DNA from: Nonomuraea terrae
GTDB lineage: Bacteria; Actinomycetota; Actinomycetes; Streptosporangiales; Streptosporangiaceae
Assembly: GCF_004348995.1 (NCBI RefSeq)
Contig: NZ_SMKQ01000081.1
Location: forward strand, 1-34,038
Direction of reading: 5' to 3'
Length of the DNA: 34,038 nt
Positions 1-6,586 of this stretch are shown one piece after another (the stretch's first letter is position 1; every line of letters starts with the position of its first letter). The translations under genes were made by a program, and so were the position numbers. The notes beneath the pieces were generated by a model. It saw nothing but the letters and a program-made list of their open reading frames with translations. It was not told where the DNA came from and did not search any database.

Positions 1-684
1 CGTCGCGCCCGCCCTGTCCCCGCCCACCCCGTCGAGCACGGCGGTCACCTTCCGGCCGCCGAGCCGCTCGGCGACCGTCCGCTCCCAGCCGGGCTCGTCG
101 TAGTCGACGGCCAGGTCGGCGCCCAGCTCCCGTACGGCGGCCACCTTGGCGGGGCCGCCGGCCGCGCCGATCACCCGCGCGCCGAGACCCCGGGCGTACT
201 GGACGACCAGCCGCCCGATCCCGCCCGCCGCCGAGGTCACCAGCACGACGTCGTCGGCGGTCAGCTTGGCCACGTCCAGGAACTGCAGGGTGGTGCAGCC
301 GGTGACGATCATCGCGACGGCCGTGTCGTGGTCCAGGTTGACGGGCATGCGGTGGACGGCCGTCACGTCGGCCACGGCCAGCTCGGCGTACCCGCCCGGC
401 TGCCCGCCGGCGGTGACGACGTCGCGGCCGACCCAGGCGGGGTCCACGCCCGGCCCGGTGGCGTCCACCCGCCCGGCCACCTCGCCCCCGAAGATCGCGG
501 GCAGCTCCGGCAGCGGCGGCAGGAAACCGTCGGACACGCCCTGTCGCAGCTTGGTCTCCACCAGGTGCACCCCGGCCGCCCTGACGGCGATGCGCACCTG
601 CCCGGGGCCTGGCTCGGGGTCGGGGACGGTCTCGTACGTGAGGTTCTCCGCGGGTCCGAAGGCGTGCAGTACGACGGCGTGCAT
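1..684 (-). CDS. MDR-family NADPH:quinone oxidoreductase-like protein (3' end cut by window)
   Basis: The first 228 codons are visible; the C-terminus lies beyond base 1. The ATG at 684-682 follows a GAGAGGA ribosome site. The N-terminus MHAVVLHAFGPAENLTYE and the GroES-like fold are typical of medium-chain dehydrogenase/reductases of the quinone oxidoreductase group. The nucleotide-binding stretch reads VLVTSAAGGIGRLVVQYAR, a variant of the AxxGGVG motif that binds NADPH. No catalytic zinc ligands of the alcohol dehydrogenase type are seen, so a zinc-independent reductase acting on quinones or enones is expected. It lies 41 bp downstream of a second MDR gene on the same strand and is probably co-transcribed with it under the divergent TetR. 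The substrate cannot be told from sequence. Confidence 0.85.
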   Translation of the reverse strand, partial: MHAVVLHAFGPAENLTYETVPDPEPGPGQVRIAVRAAGVHLVETKLRQGVSDGFLPPLPELPAIFGGEVAGRVDATGPGVDPAWVGRDVVTAGGQPGGYAELAVADVTAVHRMPVNLDHDTAVAMIVTGCTTLQFLDVAKLTADDVVLVTSAAGGIGRLVVQYARGLGARVIGAAGGPAKVAAVRELGADLAVDYDEPGWERTVAERLGGRKVTAVLDGVGGDRAGAT

Positions 685-725
685 GGTGTGTCCTCTCGTG
701 GGCTGTCGCCTCCGAGCCTGCAACC

Positions 726-1661
726 TCAACCAAGCTTGACGTCAAGCACGGCCTTGCCGTGGAGGCGGCGACCGAGCAGTGCGGCGATCGCCTCGTCCGC
801 CCGCTGCCAGCCGCCGCGCCACGAGATGCCGGGGTCCAGGTCGCCCGCCGCCACGAGAGCGGCCAGCCAGGTGAGATCGGGCACGAGGTCGGAGCCGTCC
901 AGCAGGTAGAAGGTGACGAGGGAGCGGTCGTGCCGCCCGCCGTCGCCGACGAGGGCGCCGAACGGGAAGGTCTCCGGCTCGCCCGTCGTGTGGCCGACCG
1001 CGACCAGCGTGCCGTGCGGCGCCAGCTTCTCGAACGCCGCCACGAGCTGGGCCCCGCCGACGTTGTCCACGGCCCCGTCCACCGGGGCGCCGGCCGGCTC
1101 GGGGTGGGCGATCACCTCGTGGGCGCCGAGCGCCCGCAGCTCCTCTCCTCGCCGTGCGGGGTCGCCGGTGGAGGCGAGGACGTGGGCCCCGCCGAGCCGG
1201 GCGAGCTGTACGGCGTACCGTCCCACGCCTCCCGTGGCGCCTGTCACCAGCACGCGCTTGCCCAGGAGCGGGCCGATCCTGCGCAGGGCGCGCAGCGCGC
1301 TGGCGCCCGCCACCGGGACGGTGCTCATCGCTCCCAGGTCGGCCCCGTCCGGGGCGGCGCCGATCATGGCGGTGTCGACGGCGCGCAGTTCCGCCCAGGC
1401 GCCGTCGGGTCCGATGGTGACCACCGGGGTGCCGGGGGGCGGGCCCGAGCCGTCGGCGGCCGCGCGTTCGACCACGCCGGCCGCGTCCCAGCCCAGGACG
1501 GCGTCGTCCGGGGCCTGGGAGAGGGCGTGGCTTACCTCGCCGAAGTTGAGCGAGGTGGCGCTCACCCGGATCAGCGCCTGGTGGGCGGCCGGTACGGGGT
1601 CGGGGCTCTCGCCGAGACGGAGGCCGGAGGCGGTGGAGTGGTCGACCAGCAGGGCACGCAA
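726..1661 (-). CDS. MDR-family zinc-independent oxidoreductase, 311 aa
   Basis: This is a complete medium-chain reductase of the quinone oxidoreductase type. The GroES-like N-terminal half (about residues 1-110) is followed by a Rossmann half with VLVTGATGGVGRYAVQLARL around residues 136-155, the NADPH-binding motif. Zinc-ligand cysteines are absent. The start is a TTG at 1661-1659, about 8 bases after AAAGG. It is the only start that gives the family N-terminus MRALLVDHS, and no good ATG lies nearby. The gene is the first of a two-gene minus-strand unit with the MDR gene at 1-684. It diverges from a TetR gene across a 94-bp gap that holds a palindromic operator, so TetR control is likely. 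The cofactor is inferred from the family and the substrate is unknown. Confidence 0.88.
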   Translation of the reverse strand: MRALLVDHSTASGLRLGESPDPVPAAHQALIRVSATSLNFGEVSHALSQAPDDAVLGWDAAGVVERAAADGSGPPPGTPVVTIGPDGAWAELRAVDTAMIGAAPDGADLGAMSTVPVAGASALRALRRIGPLLGKRVLVTGATGGVGRYAVQLARLGGAHVLASTGDPARRGEELRALGAHEVIAHPEPAGAPVDGAVDNVGGAQLVAAFEKLAPHGTLVAVGHTTGEPETFPFGALVGDGGRHDRSLVTFYLLDGSDLVPDLTWLAALVAAGDLDPGISWRGGWQRADEAIAALLGRRLHGKAVLDVKLG

Positions 1662-1691
1662 GGGATGCGCCTTTCTCGAGATGACGCTTCA

Positions 1692-1697
1692 ACAATA
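1692..1697 (-). promoter_or_regulatory. Putative -10 box for the MDR gene pair
   Basis: On the minus strand this hexamer reads TATTGT, a good TANNNT match. It ends at the edge of the TetR-type palindrome at 1697-1713, which would fall in the -10/-35 spacer, a usual place for repression. No convincing -35 box is seen. Confidence 0.4.
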
Positions 1698-1713
1698 TGC
1701 CACTCAGTGGCAT
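1697..1713. promoter_or_regulatory. TetR-type operator palindrome between divergent TetR and MDR genes
   Basis: The sequence ATGCCACTCAGTGGCAT is a perfect 17-bp palindrome around a central C. It sits between the TTG start at 1661 and the TetR ATG at 1756. A second half-site, AAGTGGC, lies at 1722-1728, close to where the -35 box of the tetR gene would be. Size, symmetry and position match TetR-family operators. Confidence 0.75.
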
Positions 1714-1743
1714 TCGCTTACAAGTGGCCTTCGCCTCCGGGGC

Positions 1744-1749
1744 TACACT
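1744..1749 (+). promoter_or_regulatory. Putative -10 box of the tetR gene, predicting a leaderless mRNA
   Basis: TACACT ends seven bases before the ATG at 1756, so the predicted transcript starts at the A of the start codon. No purine-rich ribosome site lies between the box and the ATG, which supports leaderless translation. Confidence 0.45.
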
Positions 1750-1755
1750 GCGGGC

Positions 1756-2385
1756 ATGACCGCCGGATCACCGCTGCGCGAACGGAAGAAACAGCGCACC
1801 CGCCAGGCGCTGATCGACGCGGCCCTGACCCTCTTCGGCAGCCGCGGCTTCGGCGGGGTCACCCTCGACGAGCTCTGCGACGAGGTGGAGGTGTCCAAGC
1901 GCACGTTCTTCCGCTACTTCGCCAGCAAGGAGGACGTCGCGATGGCGCCTCTCGAGGACATGTGGCGGGCCTTCCTGGAAGGGCTGGAGACGGCCGATCC
2001 CGACGGCCGGCCGTTGCTGGAGCTGATGGAGGCGGCCCTGCTCGCGGCGCTGGACCAGGTGGCCGACGACGCGTGGGCCGGCCGGGCGCTGCTCAGCTAC
2101 CGCCTGTCGCGGCAGACACCCTCGATGGACGCCCACACCCTGCACTTCTGCGACAGCACCATGCGTGCGGTGCTGGAGATCCTGCACCGCAGGCTCGACC
2201 TGCCGGACGACGCCCGTCCCCGGCTGGCCGGCGACATGCTGGTCGCGGCGTGGCGGTACGCCCTCGACGGGTGGGCGGCCGGCGCCCGGGACCGCCCGGA
2301 CGGGCGGGAGCTCGCGGCCCGCGTCCGCGACGCGGTCGCCGCCCTCCCCGGCAGCCTCCACCTGACCGCCGCCCCCAGGGGCTGA
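1756..2385 (+). CDS. TetR/AcrR-family transcriptional regulator, 209 aa
   Basis: The N-terminal helix-turn-helix domain occupies about residues 8-60: RERKKQRTRQALIDAALTLF, then a second block with TLDELCDEVEVSKRTFFRYF, the TetR recognition helix ending in the FFRYF signature. The C-terminal helical ligand-binding domain has the usual length but does not identify a ligand. The ATG at 1756 is chosen because the domain starts right after it and a -10 box lies seven bases upstream; the same frame stays open further upstream but has no family similarity there. It diverges from two MDR oxidoreductases and probably represses both them and itself through the palindrome at 1697-1713. A degenerate thioesterase fragment follows it. 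Confidence 0.92.
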   Translation: MTAGSPLRERKKQRTRQALIDAALTLFGSRGFGGVTLDELCDEVEVSKRTFFRYFASKEDVAMAPLEDMWRAFLEGLETADPDGRPLLELMEAALLAALDQVADDAWAGRALLSYRLSRQTPSMDAHTLHFCDSTMRAVLEILHRRLDLPDDARPRLAGDMLVAAWRYALDGWAAGARDRPDGRELAARVRDAVAALPGSLHLTAAPRG

Positions 2386-2435
2386 CCGCCCGGCGCGGGC
2401 ACGCCGCCCCTGGTACGCGGCCGTGAATCGCCCGC

Positions 2436-2565
2436 ATGGATGTGGACAAGCGCACGGGGCCGTTCTGGGACGTGATGGCCGGGCGGGTTCCCCCGCCCGG
2501 CCGCGGAGACCCTGGGGCGGGAGCTGGTCGCCGTGGATCCCGACGCGGGCACGATCGAGGCCTGA
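2436..2565 (+). pseudogene. Remnant of a PaaI-type hotdog thioesterase, frameshifted and truncated
   Basis: The ATG at 2436 opens with GPFWDVMAGRVPPP, then the frame is lost. From base 2500, in the +1 frame, it resumes as AAETLGRELVAVDPDAGTIE followed by Ala and a stop at 2563-2565. Removing one base near 2499 joins these into RVPPPAAETLG, which resembles the N-terminus of actinobacterial PaaI-family acyl-CoA thioesterases. These proteins are usually about 140-160 aa, so only the first 43 or so residues remain and the catalytic hotdog core is missing. The minus-strand metallohydrolase gene ends 30 bp downstream, so the rest was probably deleted. The family assignment rests on recall of the motif, not a search. 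Confidence 0.6.
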
Positions 2566-2594
2566 GCCGGGGCGCTCCCCGTCCGAGGCCGTGG

Positions 2595-4625
2595 TCAGGG
2601 AAGGCGGGAGTGGTAGATCTTTCTGGCTCGGTCGTACAGCGCGAGGTGGTCGTCGAGCTGGGCGGGGGTGTCGAAGCGGCCGAACTCGCGGAGCAGCTGC
2701 TCCAGGCGGTCCAGCCAGGCCAGGCACCAGCGCACGTCCGCCTGCCTGGCCACGTGGGCGCCGGCCACGTCCACGTACACCGGGCTGGTGTGGGCGTAGG
2801 CGCCGCGGCGGTGCTGGGAGCGCGGGTGTGGCGGCCCGGAGGCCACGGCCACCACGTACGTCGGCTCGTCCGTCGTCAGTGTGGCCGTCAGCCGCCCCGC
2901 GGGGCCCTGCGCGAGCACGCCCGCGGCGGTGCGGATCTCCAGGGTCTCGACCTCCGGCCCGATCGAGGAGACCGTGATCTCCACTTCCTGCCCGGCAGGC
3001 AGCTCCAGTGTGGAGCCCGGCCCGTGGCCGTTCACGGCGAGCTCCAGCCACGGCCCGGTGGTGGCGAACGTCCGGCCGAGCGCGACCGCCTCGGCGTACG
3101 ACTCGGCGGTGAGGGGGCCGGCGACGTCGGCGTACACGCGTTCCCAGCCGGGCGGGGCGGAGGCGGTGCCGCGGCGGCAGAACGACAGCACGGCGTCGGT
3201 CCCGGCCGAGACCCCGATCCGGTTGCCCGCGCCGACGAGACGCCGGTAGACGGCCGCCGTCGCCAGGATCGACGAGTGGTTGAGCACGTCGAGAGTGTCC
3301 ACCAGGCCCAGCGCGGCGCCGACCACGATCTCCCTGGCCGAGCAGTTGCGCGCGCGGTCGAGCACGACGCCCGGGGGGTCGTCGTCGCCGAACGCCGTGT
3401 GGAACGGGTGGCCGTACGAGATGATCCCGCCGAGCGCCCGCATCTCCTCGCACGCCACCGCGTTCGGCGGCCAGTCGACCGTGTCGCGGAAACCGGTGTG
3501 GTAGCGGCTCGGCAGCCCGCGCAGCCCGAACGCCGTGCAGTGGCCGAGCAGGTCGTTGCGGTACTCGACGCCCAGCCGGGCCAGGTGCCGCGCGTCGGAC
3601 CACGGCAGGTCCTCGCCCACCCAGCGCTCCAGCGCCTCCACGTCGTAGACGCGCTCTCCCGCCACGTTGCCGGCCACCAGGTTGAGCACGTGCAGGTCCT
3701 CGCCGTGCTGCGCGGCGGCGGCCAGCTCGGGGACAGCGGGCTCCTCGCCCATCCAGTTGAGGTGGACGTGCAGGTCGCCGCCGTACCAGCCGCGCGCGGC
3801 GGCGTCGTACAGACGCTCGGGCGCCAGCTCGACCAGCGTCTCCGCGCCGGCCCGCGGCGTCACGGTCACCTCGGAGGTGGTGTACTCCATGCCCCTGGCC
3901 ACGGTCACGGTGATCGGCTCGGCCGGCACGTCCACCACGAGGTCGTCGCCGTGGAAGTACGGCTGCCGGTTCCCGTCCAGCTTGGGCGGCGCGCCCTGCG
4001 GGTACCAGCCCTGGCCGTTCGCGGTCGTCACGCTCCACCGGCACGGGAACCCGGCCCGCACCCGTACGGTGGCCGAAGCCACCCGCCTGCCCAGCGGCGC
4101 GAGGTCGACCGGCCGGCCGTCGACGACGACGGATCCGGACACCTCGACGATCCGGGCCCCACGAGGCTCGACCGGGTAAGGCGTGCCGTCCACGACCGCG
4201 GTGACCGGCTCGTCCCTGCTGGAGTCGAGCAACAGCGCCGTACGGAACGCCGCCCCCTCCAGCACCACCCGGGTGTCGGCCTCCAGCGCGCAGCCGCCAG
4301 GCGTCACCCGCAACACGGGCAGGTTGTCCGGCACGTCCCCGCCGAGCGCGTCGCGCACCACGCGGGCGACGTCCACCTCGCCGAGGTGGTCCTCCAGCTC
4401 GACGGCGGGCACCTCGGGATGGCGCTCGGCGACCTGGCGCAGGCCGGTGTTCCAGAAGTCGTGACGGCGGTCCAGGTAGACGGTGGCCCACGCCTGGGCC
4501 ACGTACGACAGGGACGGCTCGCCCCAGCAGGGGCCGTGCGCGTCGCGGAGCGCGCGGTACTCGGCCACCGCGGAGGCCACGGAATCGGGCAACAACGGGT
4601 CGGGAAGCAACGGATCGTTACACAT
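2595..4625 (-). CDS. CehA/McbA-like metallohydrolase (PHP superfamily), 676 aa
   Basis: The predicted metal centre is spread over three blocks: DLHVHLNW at about residues 284-291, YGHPFH at 404-409 and SAGTDA at 473-478. This is the pattern of CehA/McbA-family metallohydrolases, relatives of PHP phosphoesterases. The first 270 or so residues are rich in beta strands and may form accessory domains. The C-terminal part (about 525-610) looks like a beta sandwich. No signal peptide is visible, so it is probably cytoplasmic. The ATG at 4625 has GGGAG about eight bases upstream. CehA and McbA hydrolyse carbaryl, but most family members have unknown substrates and carbaryl activity should not be assumed. 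It is monocistronic and diverges from the rhodanese-CBS gene. Confidence 0.8.
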   Translation of the reverse strand: MCNDPLLPDPLLPDSVASAVAEYRALRDAHGPCWGEPSLSYVAQAWATVYLDRRHDFWNTGLRQVAERHPEVPAVELEDHLGEVDVARVVRDALGGDVPDNLPVLRVTPGGCALEADTRVVLEGAAFRTALLLDSSRDEPVTAVVDGTPYPVEPRGARIVEVSGSVVVDGRPVDLAPLGRRVASATVRVRAGFPCRWSVTTANGQGWYPQGAPPKLDGNRQPYFHGDDLVVDVPAEPITVTVARGMEYTTSEVTVTPRAGAETLVELAPERLYDAAARGWYGGDLHVHLNWMGEEPAVPELAAAAQHGEDLHVLNLVAGNVAGERVYDVEALERWVGEDLPWSDARHLARLGVEYRNDLLGHCTAFGLRGLPSRYHTGFRDTVDWPPNAVACEEMRALGGIISYGHPFHTAFGDDDPPGVVLDRARNCSAREIVVGAALGLVDTLDVLNHSSILATAAVYRRLVGAGNRIGVSAGTDAVLSFCRRGTASAPPGWERVYADVAGPLTAESYAEAVALGRTFATTGPWLELAVNGHGPGSTLELPAGQEVEITVSSIGPEVETLEIRTAAGVLAQGPAGRLTATLTTDEPTYVVAVASGPPHPRSQHRRGAYAHTSPVYVDVAGAHVARQADVRWCLAWLDRLEQLLREFGRFDTPAQLDDHLALYDRARKIYHSRLP

Positions 4626-4706
4626 CGGACACTCCCTGATGAGGATGCGCCGTCATCGTGACACGAATCGTCCGCTGTGTCCCCCCTATCGGGGTAGCTG
4701 GTGGAC

Positions 4707-5399
4707 ATGACGCACATCATCGAAAGGGAAGCGGTGCAGGAGCTTCTCGACACGGGGGAGGCCCAGCTCGTCGAGGTGCTGCCGGAGCCCGAGTACGCCT
4801 GGGCGCACCTGCCGCAGGCGCGCAACGTGCCGCTGCGGCAGCTCGACCGGGCGGCCGCGACGACGCTGGACCCGGCGCGCCCGGTGGTCGTCTACTGCCA
4901 CGACGCGCTCTGCGACCTGAGCCCGCGCGCCGCCCACCGGCTGGAGCGGCTGGGCTTCACCCAGGTCCACGACTACGGCCTGGGCAAGATGGACTGGCTC
5001 TCGGCGGACCTGCCGTACGAGGGGCATGCGGCGCTGGTGTCGCAGACCGTCCGGCGCGACCCGGTCACGGCCGTCCTGGACGACCCGCTGGGCTCGCTCA
5101 CCGAGCGCATCATCGCCGACCCGGCCGGCCTCGCCGTCGTGGTGGACGAGGACGACGTCGTCCAGGGGGTCATCGGATCGCGGGAGCTCAAGGGCGCCGA
5201 CCTGGACGCCACCGCCGAGAGCGCCATGCGCCTGAGCGCGACCACGGTACGCCCGAGCGAGGAGATCGACGCGCTGGTCCAGCGCATGGACAAGGCCAAG
5301 GTGGACCACGTGGTGGTCACCCACCAGGACGGCACGCTGGTCGGCCTGTTCGGCCTCGGCGACGCCCGCCCGCCGCAGACCGAGTCCGACCAGGGCTGA
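4707..5399 (+). CDS. Rhodanese-like domain fused to a CBS-domain pair, 230 aa
   Basis: Residues 1-105 form a rhodanese-like domain. The active-loop region is VVYCHDALCDLSPRAA with cysteines at 64 and 69, differing from the standard C-x5 loop but keeping a candidate sulfur-carrying Cys. Residues 115-220 look like two CBS motifs (AVVVDEDDVVQGVIGSREL and HVVVTHQDGTLVGLFGL), which in other proteins bind adenosyl ligands. The fusion suggests sulfur transfer or Cys chemistry gated by a nucleotide. The ATG at 4707 is preferred to the GTG at 4701 because GGGGTAG then has normal spacing. The gene ends next to a tandem repeat and strong hairpins. Soluble and cytoplasmic; the biological partner is unknown. 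Confidence 0.75.
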   Translation: MTHIIEREAVQELLDTGEAQLVEVLPEPEYAWAHLPQARNVPLRQLDRAAATTLDPARPVVVYCHDALCDLSPRAAHRLERLGFTQVHDYGLGKMDWLSADLPYEGHAALVSQTVRRDPVTAVLDDPLGSLTERIIADPAGLAVVVDEDDVVQGVIGSRELKGADLDATAESAMRLSATTVRPSEEIDALVQRMDKAKVDHVVVTHQDGTLVGLFGLGDARPPQTESDQG

Positions 5400-5466
5400 G
5401 ACGCCGGCTGAGACGCCACCGGCCGAGACGCCGGCTGAGACACCGGCTGAGACACCACCGGCCGAC
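5398..5466 (+). repeat. Degenerate tandem repeat after the rhodanese-CBS gene
   Basis: Two unit types alternate from just inside the stop codon: GAGACGCCGGCT (or GAGACACCGGCT) and GAGACGCCACCGGCC (or GAGACACCACCGGCC). The order is short, long, short, short, long. The last unit runs into the hairpin at 5458. It looks like slippage-generated sequence in a convergent intergenic space. Confidence 0.7.
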
Positions 5467-5503
5467 CCATGGGTCGGCCGGACGACGCTCCACGCGTGGA
5501 GCG
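5458..5503. terminator. Two perfect palindromes, likely a bidirectional terminator
   Basis: Bases 5458-5481 are a perfect 24-bp palindrome built from CCGGCCGACCCA and its reverse complement. Bases 5486-5503 are a second perfect 18-bp palindrome, CGCTCCACGCGTGGAGCG. They sit between the ends of two convergent genes, where stable hairpins without T-tracts commonly end transcription in actinobacteria. Confidence 0.6.
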
Positions 5504-5511
5504 GGCCGGGC

Positions 5512-5796
5512 TCAGGCCCGGCGGTTGAGGCGGAACGTCGGGTGGCCTGGCGTGCCGGGCTGGGCGTCGAGCGACTTGTCGTCGAGGACCTGCACGGCGT
5601 CCTGTGCCACGAAGACGCGCACGTCCTCCTTCTCGACCACCTGGTCGCCCTCGGACGGCGTGCTCGCCAGCGAGACCTCCAGCGTCCCGGCCTGGTCCTC
5701 CTTCGGCGCGATCCGCAGGCCCGCGTCGGCGGGCACGTCCTCGCCGACCATCAGGTCCCGGATGGCCGTCACGGCGTTGTCAGTCAGTGTCAGCAC
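5512..5796 (-). CDS. IscA/HesB-like protein without cysteines, 94 aa
   Basis: The N-terminus MLTLTDNAVTAIRDLM and the block AGLRIAPKEDQ match the start of the HesB/IscA (A-type Fe-S carrier) fold. The three conserved cysteines that bind Fe-S clusters in IscA, SufA and ErpA are all missing; there is no Cys in the protein. It therefore cannot be a standard cluster carrier. Related Cys-less members occur in actinobacteria with unknown function. The start is the GTG at 5796, preceded by AAGGAGCAGGGTC; the longer frame has no family similarity. It is a single gene, convergent with the rhodanese-CBS gene, and cytoplasmic. Fold assignment is moderately sure, function unknown. Confidence 0.7.
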   Translation of the reverse strand: MLTLTDNAVTAIRDLMVGEDVPADAGLRIAPKEDQAGTLEVSLASTPSEGDQVVEKEDVRVFVAQDAVQVLDDKSLDAQPGTPGHPTFRLNRRA

Positions 5797-5906
5797 GACC
5801 CTGCTCCTTCGTGTGTCGTGTCGGTCCCCGGGTCGCCTCCCCGAGGGGTTCGGAGCCAAACCCGCCGCGTGGAATGCCGCGACGGGTCTCGGGTAGCGGA
5901 GGGCGC

Positions 5907-6563
5907 ATGGGGAAGAACGAGGGAGCCGTGCTCGACGCGCTGCTCGACCGCTACGGCCGCACGTTCTGCGGCGAGGCCGGCATCCGGCTGTCCGACCGGC
6001 CGAAACCGCTCTACCAGCTGCTCGTCCTGGCCACGCTGCTGAGCGCCCGCATCTCGGCGGACGTGGCCGTGGCCGCGGCCAAGGAGCTGTTCGCCGCCGG
6101 CTACGGCACGCCCAAGGGCATGCGGGACGCGAGCTGGCAGGACCGCGTGGACGCGCTGGGGCGCGGCCACTACCGCCGCTACGACGAGCGCACCTCCACG
6201 ATGCTCGGCGAGGGGGCCGAGCTGCTGATCGAGCGCTGGAAGGGCGACCTGCGCAAGCTGCGCGACGAGGCCGGCGGCGACGAGGGGCGCATCGCGTCGC
6301 TGCTGATGGAGTTCCCCGGCATCGGCCCGACCGGGGCGGACATCTTCCTGCGCGAGGTCCAGGCCGTCTGGCCGCAGGTGGCGCCGCACCTGGACAAGCG
6401 GGTGCTCGACGGCGCCGGCAAGCTCGGCCTGCCGCGCCAGCCCGGCCGCCTGGCGAAGCTGGTCGGCTCGGGCGACGACCTGGCCCGCCTGTCGGCGGCG
6501 CTCGTCCGGGTGTCGCGCAGCAAGAAGACCGTGGAGGAGGTCAAGTCGGCCGCGGCGCGATGA
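5907..6563 (+). CDS. HhH-GPD superfamily base-excision repair protein, endonuclease III-like, 218 aa
   Basis: The region YQLLVLATLLSARIS (about 36-50) and the helix-hairpin-helix LLMEFPGIGPTGADIFLREV (132-151) place it in the HhH-GPD DNA glycosylase superfamily. Asp163 in PHLDKRV is at the place of the catalytic aspartate. Two endonuclease III features are missing: the lysine nucleophile (GRKTA is replaced by GPTGA) and the C-terminal four-Cys [4Fe-4S] loop. If active, it would resemble a monofunctional glycosylase rather than a lyase. The ATG at 5907 follows GCGGAGGGC. The next gene starts 23 bp downstream with its own -10 box, so they may be separately transcribed. Substrate base unknown. 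Confidence 0.8.
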   Translation: MGKNEGAVLDALLDRYGRTFCGEAGIRLSDRPKPLYQLLVLATLLSARISADVAVAAAKELFAAGYGTPKGMRDASWQDRVDALGRGHYRRYDERTSTMLGEGAELLIERWKGDLRKLRDEAGGDEGRIASLLMEFPGIGPTGADIFLREVQAVWPQVAPHLDKRVLDGAGKLGLPRQPGRLAKLVGSGDDLARLSAALVRVSRSKKTVEEVKSAAAR

Positions 6564-6574
6564 CCATGTCCTGT

Positions 6575-6580
6575 TAGGTT
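6575..6580 (+). promoter_or_regulatory. Putative -10 box of the enoyl-CoA hydratase gene (leaderless)
   Basis: TAGGTT ends seven bases before the ATG at 6587. There is no ribosome-binding sequence between them, so the mRNA is predicted to begin at the start codon. Confidence 0.45.
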
Positions 6581-6586
6581 CGGCAC

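Noticed and set aside
734..747. GCTTGACGTCAAGC, a 14-bp perfect palindrome
   Set aside because: It lies within the final codons of the MDR gene, far from a promoter; there is no reason to call it an operator, and a weak terminator role is unsupported.
1768..4491. A 907-codon open frame on the minus strand, and similar very long frames opposite other genes, such as 27282-29555
   Set aside because: These are shadows of real genes in very GC-rich DNA: Arg/Gly/Pro/Ala-rich, with no domain, and they run antisense to genes with clear motifs.
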